NCBI RefSeq assembly: GCF_011947225.1
Contig: NZ_JAATVW010000005.1
Coordinates: forward strand, 248,001-312,000
Source of the DNA: Planosporangium flavigriseum
Lineage (GTDB): Bacteria; Actinomycetota; Actinomycetes; Mycobacteriales; Micromonosporaceae
Length of the DNA: 64,000 nt
Direction of reading: 5' to 3'
Position numbers and translations under genes: made by a program. The notes under the pieces are model-generated. The model ran no database searches and was not told where the DNA came from. It saw only the letters and a list, made by a program, of their open reading frames with translations. This document shows, piece by piece, positions 14,758-25,522 of this stretch. Position 1 is the stretch's first letter; the number at the start of each line of letters is the position of its first letter.

Positions 14758-15986
14758 CCCTGGCAACGGAGCTGGTGACCCTCGCGGACGTCGAAGCCGC
14801 GCGCAAGCTGCTCGACGGCGTGATCCGGGTCACGCCGATCGAGCCGTGCCGGCCGTTGCAGGCCAAGCTCAGCGGCCCGGCGTGGCTGAAGTGTGAGCAC
14901 CTCCAGCGGGCCGGCTCATTCAAGATCCGCGGAGCGTACGTGCGTATCGCCCGGCTCTCCGACGCCGAGCGCGCGCGGGGCGTGGTGGCGGCGAGCGCCG
15001 GCAACCATGCGCAGGGGGTGGCGCTCGCGGCCGGGCTGATGAACACCGCGTCCACCGTCTTCATGCCGATCGGGGCGCCCTTGCCGAAGATCGCGGCGAC
15101 CAAGGGGTACGGCGCCAAGGTGAAGCTCGTCGGCAACACCGTCGACGAGTCCCTCGCCGCGGCGAAGGAGTACGCCGAGGCCAGCGGTGCGGTCTTCATC
15201 CACCCGTTCGACCACCCGGACGTGATCGCCGGGCAGGGCACGCTGGCCCTGGAACTGCTGGAACAGTGCCCGGACGTACGCACGATCGTCGTGGGGATCG
15301 GCGGCGGCGGGCTGATCGCGGGCGTGGCAGTGGCGATCAAGGCACTGCGCCCCGACGTGCGGCTGATCGGCGTGCAGGCGGCCGGCGCGGCCGCGTTCCC
15401 ACCGTCGCTGGCCTCCGGACACCCGGTGCGGCTGCCGACGTTCACGACGATCGCCGACGGGATCGCGGTCGGACGCCCCGGCGACGTGACCTTCGCCCAC
15501 GTGAGCAAGCTCGTCGACCAGGTCGTCACGGTCACTGACGAGGACATCTCGCGGGCGCTGCTCATGTTGATGGAGCGCGGCAAGCAGGTGGTGGAGCCGG
15601 CCGGGGCGGTTGGCGTGGCCGCGCTGCTGGCCGGCGTGGTGCCGGTCGTGACGCCGGCCGTAGCCGTCCTGAGCGGCGGCAACATCGATCCGCTGCTGAT
15701 GCTGCGCCTCATCGAGCACGGGCTCGCCGCCGCCGGCCGGTACCTGGCGTTCACGGTGCGGTGCGTTGACCGTCCGGGGCAGCTCGCCCGTCTGCTCGGT
15801 CTGATCGCCGAGGGGGGCGCGAACGTCGTGGACGTCGAGCACCGCCGGCACGACCCGCGGCTGCGGCTGGGAGAGGTGGAGGTCGCGCTGTCGGTGGAGA
15901 CCCGCGGTGCCGAGCACTCCGACCGGCTGGTCAGCGCGCTGCGCTCCGCGGGTTACACCGTGACGTTCCCCGGCTCCCTGGCCTAG
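14754..15986 (+). CDS. ilvA: Threonine ammonia-lyase (threonine dehydratase)
   Basis: 410 residues. Deaminates threonine to 2-oxobutyrate for isoleucine synthesis. PLP lysine K57 in RAGSFKIRGAYVR, the AASAGNHAQGVALAA loop, the Gly-rich VVGIGGGGLIAGVAVAI phosphate-binding loop, and [16 protein letters not shown]. The last about 85 residues (FTVRCVDRPGQLARLLGLIA ... VDVEHRRHDP) form one ACT domain. With one ACT domain it is shorter than the two-ACT E. coli IlvA (514 aa), so sensitivity to isoleucine or valine is uncertain. ATG overlaps the previous stop. Confidence 0.93.
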   Translation: MTLATELVTLADVEAARKLLDGVIRVTPIEPCRPLQAKLSGPAWLKCEHLQRAGSFKIRGAYVRIARLSDAERARGVVAASAGNHAQGVALAAGLMNTASTVFMPIGAPLPKIAATKGYGAKVKLVGNTVDESLAAAKEYAEASGAVFIHPFDHPDVIAGQGTLALELLEQCPDVRTIVVGIGGGGLIAGVAVAIKALRPDVRLIGVQAAGAAAFPPSLASGHPVRLPTFTTIADGIAVGRPGDVTFAHVSKLVDQVVTVTDEDISRALLMLMERGKQVVEPAGAVGVAALLAGVVPVVTPAVAVLSGGNIDPLLMLRLIEHGLAAAGRYLAFTVRCVDRPGQLARLLGLIAEGGANVVDVEHRRHDPRLRLGEVEVALSVETRGAEHSDRLVSALRSAGYTVTFPGSLA

Positions 15987-15992
15987 GCCCGG

Positions 15993-16493
15993 TCAGCCCG
16001 CAAAAGGCCCGAACGAGACGACGGTGACCTTCACCTCGGCGCCGCTCGGCGCGGTGTAGGTGACGGTGTCGCCCGTCTGGGCCCCGAGGATCGCCTTGCC
16101 CAGCGCCGACTCCGGGCTGTAGACGGTCAGGTCGGTGGTTGAGGCGATCTCACGCGAGCCGAGCAGGAACGTCTCGGTGTCGTCCGCGTCGTCGTCGAAC
16201 TGGATCGTGACGACCGTGCCGGCGGCGACCGCGTCGCTCTTCGGTGCCTCGCCGACCTTCGCATCGCGCAGGAGCTGCTGCAGGTACCGGATGCGGCCCT
16301 CCTGCTTGCCCTGCTCCTCGCGGGCAGCGTGGTAACCGCCGTTCTCCTTCAGGTCGCCCTCCTCGCGCCGGGCGTTGATCTCCGCGGCGATGATGGGGCG
16401 GTTGGCGATAAGCTCGTCCAGCTCGGCCTTCAGCCGGTCGTATGCATCCTGAGAGAGCCAGGTGGCGTTTTCTCCACGGTCGTTGATCGACAC
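15993..16493 (-). CDS. greA: Transcription elongation factor GreA
   Basis: 166 residues. N-terminal coiled coil ([20 protein letters not shown] ... [20 protein letters not shown]) with the acidic tip [14 protein letters not shown], then the C-terminal RNA-polymerase-binding FKBP-like domain ([13 protein letters not shown] ... [18 protein letters not shown]). Releases backtracked RNA polymerase by stimulating transcript cleavage. GTG start after GAGGAG. The upstream stretch 16494-16611 contains no gene. Confidence 0.95.
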   Translation of the reverse strand: MSINDRGENATWLSQDAYDRLKAELDELIANRPIIAAEINARREEGDLKENGGYHAAREEQGKQEGRIRYLQQLLRDAKVGEAPKSDAVAAGTVVTIQFDDDADDTETFLLGSREIASTTDLTVYSPESALGKAILGAQTGDTVTYTAPSGAEVKVTVVSFGPFAG

Positions 16494-16611
16494 TGAAGAT
16501 CTCCTCTGATTGCTGCGGCCGACAGGGTCAAGACCTACTAACTTACCAGTGACTGTCGTTACAGAACGTCTAGCGATCTCGTTGCCGGTTCTTCGCCTCC
16601 CGGCCAGATTG

Positions 16612-17019
16612 TCAGCCGGCCGCCCGGCACACCGGCACCTCCGCGCTCACCGGCGGCCCGCTGGTCTTGAGCGTGTAGGTCACCGTCACCGGGTTGCCGG
16701 CGGATACCGGAACGTCGGCGGCCCCGACCTCGGCTCCCGCCTGGTTGCGGGCCCGCACGTGGCACACCGCCGGCCGGTCGTTCGACTTGTGCACCTCGAA
16801 CCGCAGCGTGACCTGGTCGTCGGCGGTTTGGAAGTGCACCACCTGGGGGCGGTAGTCGGGCGAACCGTAGCGCTGGTAGAGCGTGACGGAGAGGGCGAGG
16901 AGGACGACCCCGACGGCGACCGCGAGCAGTGTGGTCAGGCCCCGGCGGGCGGGGCGCGGATCGCGGCGCCGGCCGTACCGGCCGGGTGGAAACACTGGTG
17001 CGTTCAACGTGTCGGACAC
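16612..17019 (-). CDS. DUF4307-family single-pass membrane protein
   Basis: 135 residues from the GTG at 17019 (GACGAGG 3-9 bases upstream). Short cytoplasmic N-terminus with [20 protein letters not shown], one membrane helix ([20 protein letters not shown]) and an extracytoplasmic beta-rich domain ([20 protein letters not shown] ... [20 protein letters not shown]) with Cys in VCHVRA and VCRAAG, which probably pair. Orthologues sit between greA and mca in actinobacteria (Rv1081c position). Its role is unknown. Confidence 0.8.
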   Translation of the reverse strand: MSDTLNAPVFPPGRYGRRRDPRPARRGLTTLLAVAVGVVLLALSVTLYQRYGSPDYRPQVVHFQTADDQVTLRFEVHKSNDRPAVCHVRARNQAGAEVGAADVPVSAGNPVTVTYTLKTSGPPVSAEVPVCRAAG

Positions 17020-17145
17020 GGTCCTCGTCAGATTCCTGTCGGTGCGGGCGCGCACAATGGGCGGGCCGGGTCGACGGCGTTAGGCGTTGCCAGCCCGTCA
17101 CAATGGACCGGTTCATTGTCTCAGCATTGACGGCGAGGAGAACCC

Positions 17146-18024
17146 GTGGGCGAGCAGTTGCGCCTCATGGCGGTGCACGCACACCCGGATGACGAGTCGA
17201 GCAAGGGCGCCGCGACCATGGCGAAATATGTCGCCGAGGGCGTGGATGTGCTCGTGGTCACGTGTACGGGTGGTGAGCGCGGCAGCGTGCTCAACCCGAA
17301 GCTGGACCGGCCCGAGATCTGGGAGCAGATGGCCACCATCCGCCGTGAGGAGATGGAGCGGGCCCGCGAGATCCTCGGCGTGCGCCAGGCCTGGTTGGGC
17401 TTCGTGGACTCGGGCTTCCCCGAGGGCGACCCGCTGCCGCCGCTGCCCGAGGGCTGCTTCGGGCTCGAGTCGGTGGAGAAGGCCGCCGCGCCGCTGGTCA
17501 AGCTGATGCGCGAGTTCCGCCCGCACGTGGTCACCACGTACGACGAGGACGGCGGCTACCCGCACCCCGACCACGTCATGTGCCACAAGGTGTCGGTCGC
17601 GGCGTTCGACGCCGCCGGCGACCCCGACAGCTACCCGGAGTACGGCGAGCCCTGGCAGCCGCTGAAGCTCTACTACCAGATGAGCTTCTCGCTGCCCCGG
17701 GTCCGCGCCCTGCACGAGGCGATGCTCGCGGCGGGGATGGAGTCGCCGTACCGCGAGTGGTTGGAGAAGTGGGATCCGGCGCGCGACAAGAGCCATCGGA
17801 TCACCACGCGGGTGCCGTGCGCGGAGTACTTCGAGGTCCGTGACGACGCGCTGCGGGCGCACGCCACCCAGGTCGACCCGGACGGGCCGTGGTTCCACGT
17901 GCCGCTGGAGATTCAGAAGAAGGCGTGGCCGACCGAGGACTACGAGCTGGTCCGGAGTCTGGTGGAGCGGTCGGACAACGAGGACGATCTGTTCGTCGGG
18001 ATCCGCCACCTGGCGCGTATGTGA
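17146..18024 (+). CDS. mca: Mycothiol S-conjugate amidase
   Basis: 292 residues. Cleaves mycothiol conjugates of electrophiles to mercapturic acids plus GlcN-Ins. LmbE/PIG-L zinc hydrolase: zinc ligands in VHAHPDDESSKGAA (H13, D16) and GGYPHPDHVMCHKVSVAAFD. The length, the LKLYYQMSFSLPRVRALHEA and EKWDPARDKSHRITTR segments favour Mca over the deacetylase MshB. GTG start after GACGGCGAGGAG. It marks a mycothiol-producing actinomycete. Confidence 0.93.
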   Translation: MGEQLRLMAVHAHPDDESSKGAATMAKYVAEGVDVLVVTCTGGERGSVLNPKLDRPEIWEQMATIRREEMERAREILGVRQAWLGFVDSGFPEGDPLPPLPEGCFGLESVEKAAAPLVKLMREFRPHVVTTYDEDGGYPHPDHVMCHKVSVAAFDAAGDPDSYPEYGEPWQPLKLYYQMSFSLPRVRALHEAMLAAGMESPYREWLEKWDPARDKSHRITTRVPCAEYFEVRDDALRAHATQVDPDGPWFHVPLEIQKKAWPTEDYELVRSLVERSDNEDDLFVGIRHLARM

Positions 18025-18056
18025 ATCCGGCGGCGGGTAGAGCGTACGGTGGGGCC

Positions 18057-18302
18057 ATGAACCCGCTCGCTCTGCTCGCCGACAACCTCGCGCAGAACAA
18101 CTTCGGTGACACCAGGTCCGGTGGCCTTGCCGGGCCGATGGGCCTGTTCGTCATCCTGGTGCTGACGATCGGCACGGTGCTGTTGATCCGCAACATGAAC
18201 AGCAGGCTGCGCCGGCTGCCGGAGCAGTTTTCGTCGACCGACCAGCATGGCGCGGGGGCCACGGCCGGCGATCTCGCCGGCGACGAGCGGTCGCAGCGGT
18301 AG
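18057..18302 (+). CDS. Small single-pass membrane protein downstream of mca
   Basis: 81 residues from ATG 18057, 32 bases after mca. The start MNPLALLADNLAQNNFGDTR is followed by one membrane helix (GPMGLFVILVLTIGTVLLIR) and a basic then acidic tail with NMNSRLRRLPEQF. Small membrane proteins of this shape follow mca in many actinobacteria (Rv1083 position). Its function is unknown, and co-transcription with mca is likely. Confidence 0.75.
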   Translation: MNPLALLADNLAQNNFGDTRSGGLAGPMGLFVILVLTIGTVLLIRNMNSRLRRLPEQFSSTDQHGAGATAGDLAGDERSQR

Positions 18303-18638
18303 CGTAAATACGACTTTTGCCATCGAACCGGCTAGAGCCGTCAACAGGCTGGAGCCCTCCCCGGCGTTTGTTTTAACCTTCGCCCAGACCGGGTGAGGGG
18401 GGTGGGGCATGGGTCGCCGTCGTGTACTCGCTGCCTGCCAGGGCGCTCTGACGGCGGTGAGGCGGCTCACCTTCTCCGGGTGCGGGCGGGTCACGCCGGC
18501 ACGCGCCAGTGATGTCGGCGCGACCGCCCGCCGGGTGACTCTTGTAACCGGCGTGACCGATGTCCTATTGACCGCTGTCCAGATACTCTCGCCGGGGGAG
18601 CGCACCCCTGGACTCCTTGGGCGGGAGAGGTGCGGACG
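18303..18638. other. Intergenic region upstream of the GGDEF-EAL gene
   Basis: 336 bases without a supported gene. TTGACC at 18570-18575 followed by GATACT 11 bases later is too closely spaced for a normal promoter. A 77-codon frame starting at 18409 lacks typical codon bias. I looked for a GEMM (c-di-GMP) riboswitch pattern and saw none. Confidence 0.5.
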
Positions 18639-21146
18639 ATGACGGCACCGCTGCGACGACACGGCACCCTGGTGCCCGCTGTCGCGTTCGCGTTGGCCGT
18701 TGGCGGCGCGCTCATCGGCAGCCACGCCGTGCGCGCCGGCGTGCCGGCGCTGACCGGGCCCGTGCCCCATCTCGGCTGGCTCGCGGTGGCGGTCGCCGTG
18801 GTGACCGGCGCCCAGCTGCCCATGCTGCGGACGCGCGTCGGCACCGGCACGGTCGGGCTGGCCTGGGGCGAGTCGGCCATCGTGATCCTCTGCGTACTGC
18901 TGCCGGTGGCCTGGATCCCGCCGGTGACGCTGGTCGGCGTCGGGTTGGCCCGAGCCGTTCAGGCGCTGCTGCGACCCGACTACCGCCAACTCGGCACGGC
19001 GGTGTGGAGCGCCGCGACGCTCACCATCGGGAGCACCGCGGCCGCGGTCGCGGCCAACCTCGTCGCCGTGACCTATCAGCGTCCACTCTCCCTGCGGGTG
19101 GCGGTGGCGCTCGTCCTGGCCGCCGGTGTGTACGCGGCCACGGGCCTCGTCATGGTCTCCTGGCGGGTGGCGCGCTGCCACGACGAACGGTTCGGGCCGG
19201 TGCTGCGGCGGGCCAACGGCAGCAAGATGCCCATGATCGTGGGCAATGTCGCGGTCGGGCTGCTCGTCGTGGTGCTGTACGGGGTGAATGCCCGCTGGCT
19301 GGCGCTGCTGCTGCCGGCGCTGTGGCTGCTGCACCAGGCGTACGCGTACCGGCTGCGGACCGGCGATGAGAAGCGCAACTGGCAGACGTTCGCCGACGCG
19401 ACGCGCCAGCTCAACCGCCTTGACGGGCAGGGGGCGGCGAGCGCCGGCATCCAGGGCGCGCTCCGGCTGTTCGGCGCTGATCGGGCGCGGTTGTCGGTGA
19501 TCGAGGCCGACGGCCGGGTCGTCGCGTACTCGGGCTCGCCCGACCGTGCGGTCACCGAGTGCGAGCCGAACGCGGCCGACGAGCCCGGGACCGTCGCGCG
19601 TGACCTCTCCGTCGGTGGGGTACGCGTCGGTGAGCTGCGGCTGCGGTTACGTTCGACCACCCGCATGGGCAGGCGCGACGAGTTGATGTTCGCCGCGTAC
19701 GCCGACGCTCTCGCCGCGGCGCTGCATGACGCGGCGACGCACCACGAGCTTCGGGTCATGGGGGAGCAGAGCTCCCGCGACCTCGTTCACGACGCGCTCA
19801 CCGGGCTGGCCAACCGCGCCGGCTTCCTCGCCGTGGGCGACGCCGCGCTGCGGGAGCGGGCCGGCGCGCCGGTCGGGCTGCTGTTGCTCGACCTCGACCA
19901 CTTCAAGGACGTCAACGACACGCTCGGCCACGGCGCTGGTGACCTGCTGCTCCAGATCGCCGCTTCCCGGTTGGGCGACACGCTCGGCCCGGGTGAGCTG
20001 CTGGCCCGGTTGGGCGGAGATGAGTTCGCCCTCCTGCTGCCGGTGCTCTCACGTGCCGAGTCGGTCCCGCCGGATCTGCCGGCAACGGAGTACCCCAGTC
20101 AGCTGGCGTACGCGCTGGGCCGCGCCGAGAGCCTGGCCGGCGCCCTCGCCGTCCCGAGTGAGGTGGCGGGCGTTCAGCTCTCCGTCGAGGCGTCCGTGGG
20201 CGTGGTCGTCGCGGCCGCGGGAGCGGTCAACCTGACCGAGTTGCTGCGGCGCGCCGACATCGCGATGTATCAGGCCAAGCGCGGCGGTTCCAGCGTCGCC
20301 TGGTACGACCAGTCCCGTGACCGGGCCAGCACGGACCGGCTGTCGCTGCTGGCCGAGGTGCGCGAGGCGCTCGCCGCCGACGATCAGCTCACCCTCGTGA
20401 TGCAGCCGGCGGTACGGCTCGGCGACTCCGGCGGGGTCACCGGCGTCGAGGCGCTGGTCCGGTGGAGCCATCCCCGCCGCGGCACGTTGATGCCCGATGA
20501 GTTCGTCGCCGTCATCGAGCACAGCGAGCTGCTGGGCGACTTCACCCGGTACGTTCTCGACCGTGCGCTCACCGTCGCGGCCGCCTGGGCGGCGGAGGGC
20601 ATCGACGCGCCCGTCGCGGTCAACCTGTCGCCGCGCAGCCTGCTCGACCGGTCCCTGCCGCGCGACATCGCGGGGCTGCTCGCCAAGCACGGCGTCGCTC
20701 CGGAGCGGCTGGTCCTGGAGATCACCGAGACGGTCGTGATGAGCGAGCGGGCGGTCATCGATCAGGTGCTCTCAGCGCTGCGCCAGATGCGGGTCCAGCT
20801 CTCCGTCGACGATTTCGGCACCGGGTACTCGTCGCTCACGTTCCTGACCCGGGTGACCGTCGACGAGATCAAGATCGACCGTAGCTTCGTGTGGCGCATG
20901 GTGGCGTCGACCGAGGCGGCGGCGATCGTGCGGACCACGATCGACCTCGCGCACCGATTGGGTCTGCGGGTCATCGCCGAAGGCGTCGAGACCGCCGAGC
21001 AGCGGGCCGAGTTGACGGCCCTCGGCTGCACCAGCGCCCAGGGCTTCTTCTTCTGTCCGCCCGTACCGCCCGAGCGCGTCATCGCGGTCCTGCATGAGCT
21101 GACCACGGCCGAGGTGATCACGCTCCGCCAGGAGGACGCGAGCTGA
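18639..21146 (+). CDS. Membrane-anchored bifunctional diguanylate cyclase/phosphodiesterase (GGDEF-EAL)
   Basis: 835 residues. An N-terminal region of about 230 residues has 6-8 membrane helices ([18 protein letters not shown] ... [20 protein letters not shown]), then a GAF-like linker, a GGDEF domain with intact [15 protein letters not shown] (residues 459-463) and an EAL domain with [47 protein letters not shown] and IAEGVET, all the metal-binding and catalytic residues of active phosphodiesterases. The RxxD inhibitory site before GGDEF is absent. It probably synthesises and degrades c-di-GMP, with balance set by the membrane sensor. ATG 18639 preferred, with GGGAGAGG upstream. Confidence 0.92.
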   Translation: MTAPLRRHGTLVPAVAFALAVGGALIGSHAVRAGVPALTGPVPHLGWLAVAVAVVTGAQLPMLRTRVGTGTVGLAWGESAIVILCVLLPVAWIPPVTLVGVGLARAVQALLRPDYRQLGTAVWSAATLTIGSTAAAVAANLVAVTYQRPLSLRVAVALVLAAGVYAATGLVMVSWRVARCHDERFGPVLRRANGSKMPMIVGNVAVGLLVVVLYGVNARWLALLLPALWLLHQAYAYRLRTGDEKRNWQTFADATRQLNRLDGQGAASAGIQGALRLFGADRARLSVIEADGRVVAYSGSPDRAVTECEPNAADEPGTVARDLSVGGVRVGELRLRLRSTTRMGRRDELMFAAYADALAAALHDAATHHELRVMGEQSSRDLVHDALTGLANRAGFLAVGDAALRERAGAPVGLLLLDLDHFKDVNDTLGHGAGDLLLQIAASRLGDTLGPGELLARLGGDEFALLLPVLSRAESVPPDLPATEYPSQLAYALGRAESLAGALAVPSEVAGVQLSVEASVGVVVAAAGAVNLTELLRRADIAMYQAKRGGSSVAWYDQSRDRASTDRLSLLAEVREALAADDQLTLVMQPAVRLGDSGGVTGVEALVRWSHPRRGTLMPDEFVAVIEHSELLGDFTRYVLDRALTVAAAWAAEGIDAPVAVNLSPRSLLDRSLPRDIAGLLAKHGVAPERLVLEITETVVMSERAVIDQVLSALRQMRVQLSVDDFGTGYSSLTFLTRVTVDEIKIDRSFVWRMVASTEAAAIVRTTIDLAHRLGLRVIAEGVETAEQRAELTALGCTSAQGFFFCPPVPPERVIAVLHELTTAEVITLRQEDAS

Positions 21147-21190
21147 CGACGCGTGCTGTGGAGATCTTGAAGGCGCGTAGGGTGGATCAC

Positions 21191-23182
<1,992 letters not shown>

Positions 23183-23272
23183 GCTGTGCGGGCCCTCTTT
23201 ACTGCTTCGCTGCGCCGTCCGCGTATCCGTGCAACGATGTAAGCATGTAATCGTGCGCGAAGGAGGCCCGCG

Positions 23273-23845
23273 ATGAGGACGGAACACGGGGCCGCCGGTG
23301 CCGGGTGGAGCCGTGGCGGCGGTCGCCAGGAGCCGCCGCCCGCCGACGACGCCCCGGCCTGGATCAGCGGGGCGGTTCCGGATGACTGGTTCACCGGTAC
23401 GCCGGAGATCGACATCGATCGCGACGAGATCGTCATCGTCGGGCGGCTCCCGGCGCCCACGCTCTCGCAGGACGCCAGCGACGCCGACCGCGCAGCGGCC
23501 GAGCAGGGGCGGATCGCCTCGTTTCGGGAGGCCAGCCGTGACCGGCGGATGGCCATCGCGCGGCAACTGGAGCACCGGTACAAGCGCAAGGTCGGCTGGG
23601 GTGCGGTGGCCGGCGGCACTCGCGAGCTGTTCACGACGCTGTCGGCGCCGGTGATGACCCGGTTGCGCCAGCCCGACCGGCAGGTGCTCGACACCCTCGT
23701 GGCGTCGGGCGTGGCCCGTTCGCGCTCGGACGCGCTCGCCTGGTGCGTGAGCCTGGTCGGCCAGCACGCCGACGCCTGGCTGGGGGAGCTGCGCGGAGCG
23801 CTGGGTGCCGTCGACGAGCTGCGGCGGCGCGGTCCTGCGCTGTGA
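23273..23845 (+). CDS. Conserved actinobacterial protein of unknown function
   Basis: 190 residues with GAAGGAGG before the ATG. Gly/Pro-rich first 40 residues, then WISGAVPDDWFTGTPEIDID with RDEIVIVGRLP, a helical block (EQGRIASFREASRDRRMAIA with RQLEHRYKRKVGWGA) and a final coiled segment (DTLVASGVARSRSDALAWCV). The regularly repeated basic residues and ALAWCVSLVGQH helix may mediate nucleic-acid or protein contacts. No known domain recognised. Located between yyaL-like and purK genes. Confidence 0.7.
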   Translation: MRTEHGAAGAGWSRGGGRQEPPPADDAPAWISGAVPDDWFTGTPEIDIDRDEIVIVGRLPAPTLSQDASDADRAAAEQGRIASFREASRDRRMAIARQLEHRYKRKVGWGAVAGGTRELFTTLSAPVMTRLRQPDRQVLDTLVASGVARSRSDALAWCVSLVGQHADAWLGELRGALGAVDELRRRGPAL

Positions 23846-23898
23846 CTCCTCGGGCGGGGTCGTCGATCGTCGAGCCGCGCCAGGTAGTCTTTGCGCCG

Positions 23899-25041
23899 AT
23901 GGATTCCCACACCGGTCTGCCCGTGGTCGGCATGGTCGGCGGCGGTCAGCTGGCTCGGATGACACACCAGGCCGCGATCGCGCTCGGCCAGTCACTGCGG
24001 GTACTCGCTACTTCGCCCACCGACGGCGCCGCGCTGGTCACCCCCAACGTCGCCATCGGCCACCACACCGACCTCGCCGCCTTACGGGAGTTCGCCAAGG
24101 GCTGTGACGTGGTCACGTTCGACCACGAGCACGTGCCGGGCGAGCACATTCGGGCACTGGAGGCCGAGGGTGTCACGGTGCTTCCCGGCGCCGACGCCCT
24201 GCGGTACGCCCAGGACAAGCGCGCCATGCGCGAGCGCCTGTCCGAGCTCGGGCTTCCGGTCCCACGGTGGCGTGCGGTGGAGAACCCCGGTGACATCGCG
24301 GCCTTCGGAGCCGAGGTCGGTTGGCCGATCATCGCCAAGGCGGTGCGCGGCGGGTACGACGGTCGCGGCGTCTGGGTCCTCGGGCCTGACGATCCCGTGC
24401 CGGACACCGAGCTGATCCTCGAGGAGAAGGTCCCGCTGCGCCGCGAGCTCGCCGCCGTCGTGGCGAGGTCACCGTTCGGGCAGGTCGCCGCGTACCCGGT
24501 GGTGGAGACCGTGCAGCGCGACGGCATCTGCGTGGAGGTGCTCGCGCCGGCGCCGGACCTGTCGGAGGACCTGGCGTGCGCTGCGACCCGCCTGGCCATC
24601 GAGGTGGCGAACGCGCTCGGGGTCGTCGGCATCCTCGCGGTCGAGCTGTTCGAGACCGCCGACGGCCTTGTCGTCAACGAACTGGCGATGCGCCCGCACA
24701 ACTCCGGGCACTGGACGATCGAGGGCGCGCGAACCTCCCAGTTCGAGCAGCACCTGCGCGCCGTCCTCGACTACCCGCTGGGGGACACCTCGCTGGCCGC
24801 CCCGGCGGTCGTCATGGCCAATGTGCTGGGCGGCACGGAAGGTGGCATGTCGATCGACGAGCGGCTGCACCACCTGTTCGCGGCTGAGCCGGGCGCGCGG
24901 GTACACCTCTACGGCAAGCAGGTTCGGCCCGGACGCAAGATCGGGCACGTGACCGTGCTGGGCGATGACATGGAAGACGTACGGGCGCGCGCCGCGCGGG
25001 CGGCCCGCTGGCTGACCGAGGGTGGGGATCCGCATGCCTGA
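23899..25041 (+). CDS. purK: N5-carboxyaminoimidazole ribonucleotide synthase
   Basis: 380 residues. ATP-grasp ligase of purine synthesis that carboxylates AIR to N5-CAIR. Motifs: [49 protein letters not shown] and [34 protein letters not shown] start; TAGTCT about 9 bases upstream suggests a leaderless mRNA. purE overlaps its last 8 bases, so the two are coupled. Confidence 0.95.
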   Translation: MDSHTGLPVVGMVGGGQLARMTHQAAIALGQSLRVLATSPTDGAALVTPNVAIGHHTDLAALREFAKGCDVVTFDHEHVPGEHIRALEAEGVTVLPGADALRYAQDKRAMRERLSELGLPVPRWRAVENPGDIAAFGAEVGWPIIAKAVRGGYDGRGVWVLGPDDPVPDTELILEEKVPLRRELAAVVARSPFGQVAAYPVVETVQRDGICVEVLAPAPDLSEDLACAATRLAIEVANALGVVGILAVELFETADGLVVNELAMRPHNSGHWTIEGARTSQFEQHLRAVLDYPLGDTSLAAPAVVMANVLGGTEGGMSIDERLHHLFAAEPGARVHLYGKQVRPGRKIGHVTVLGDDMEDVRARAARAARWLTEGGDPHA

Positions 25042-25522
25042 TGTCGGCGTGATCATGGGCAGTGACTCGGACTGGCCGGTCATGAAGGCGGCCGCCGAGG
25101 CGCTCACCGAGTTCGGGGTGGCGTTCGAGGCGCACGTCGTGTCGGCACACCGGACGCCCGAAAAGATGATCGAGTACGCACGCACCGCAGCTGACCGCGG
25201 CCTGAAGGTGATCATTGCCGGGGCGGGCGGCGCGGCGCACCTGCCGGGCATGGTCGCCTCGACGACGCCGCTACCGGTGATCGGTGTGCCGGTGCCGTTG
25301 AAGTACCTCGACGGGATGGACTCGCTGCTGTCGATCGTGCAGATGCCGGCCGGGGTGCCGGTCGCCACGGTGTCGATCGGCGGCGCCCGCAACGCCGGGC
25401 TGCTCGCGGTGCGCATCCTGGCCGCCACCGACGAGGCGCTGCGCTCGAAGATGGCGGCGTACCAGGAGGACCTCAAGCGCCTGGTGGCGGAGAAGGACGC
25501 GGCGCTCCAGTCGGAGATCTAG
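25034..25522 (+). CDS. purE: N5-carboxyaminoimidazole ribonucleotide mutase
   Basis: 162 residues from ATG 25034 ([20 protein letters not shown]), where GGTGGGG serves as the ribosome binding site; the GTG at 25022 would add four residues. Class-I PurE signature: [33 protein letters not shown] and LPVIGVPV. Converts N5-CAIR to CAIR. The TAG stop shares a CTAG palindrome with the stop of the convergent membrane-protein gene. Confidence 0.95.
   Translation: MPDVGVIMGSDSDWPVMKAAAEALTEFGVAFEAHVVSAHRTPEKMIEYARTAADRGLKVIIAGAGGAAHLPGMVASTTPLPVIGVPVPLKYLDGMDSLLSIVQMPAGVPVATVSIGGARNAGLLAVRILAATDEALRSKMAAYQEDLKRLVAEKDAALQSEI

Noticed and set aside
18409-18642. 77-codon open frame upstream of the GGDEF-EAL gene
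   Set aside because: No typical codon bias, motif or ribosome binding site; overlaps the real start.
18639-21146. Product-inhibition I-site (RxxD) in the GGDEF domain
   Set aside because: The residues five positions before GGDEF do not form RxxD.
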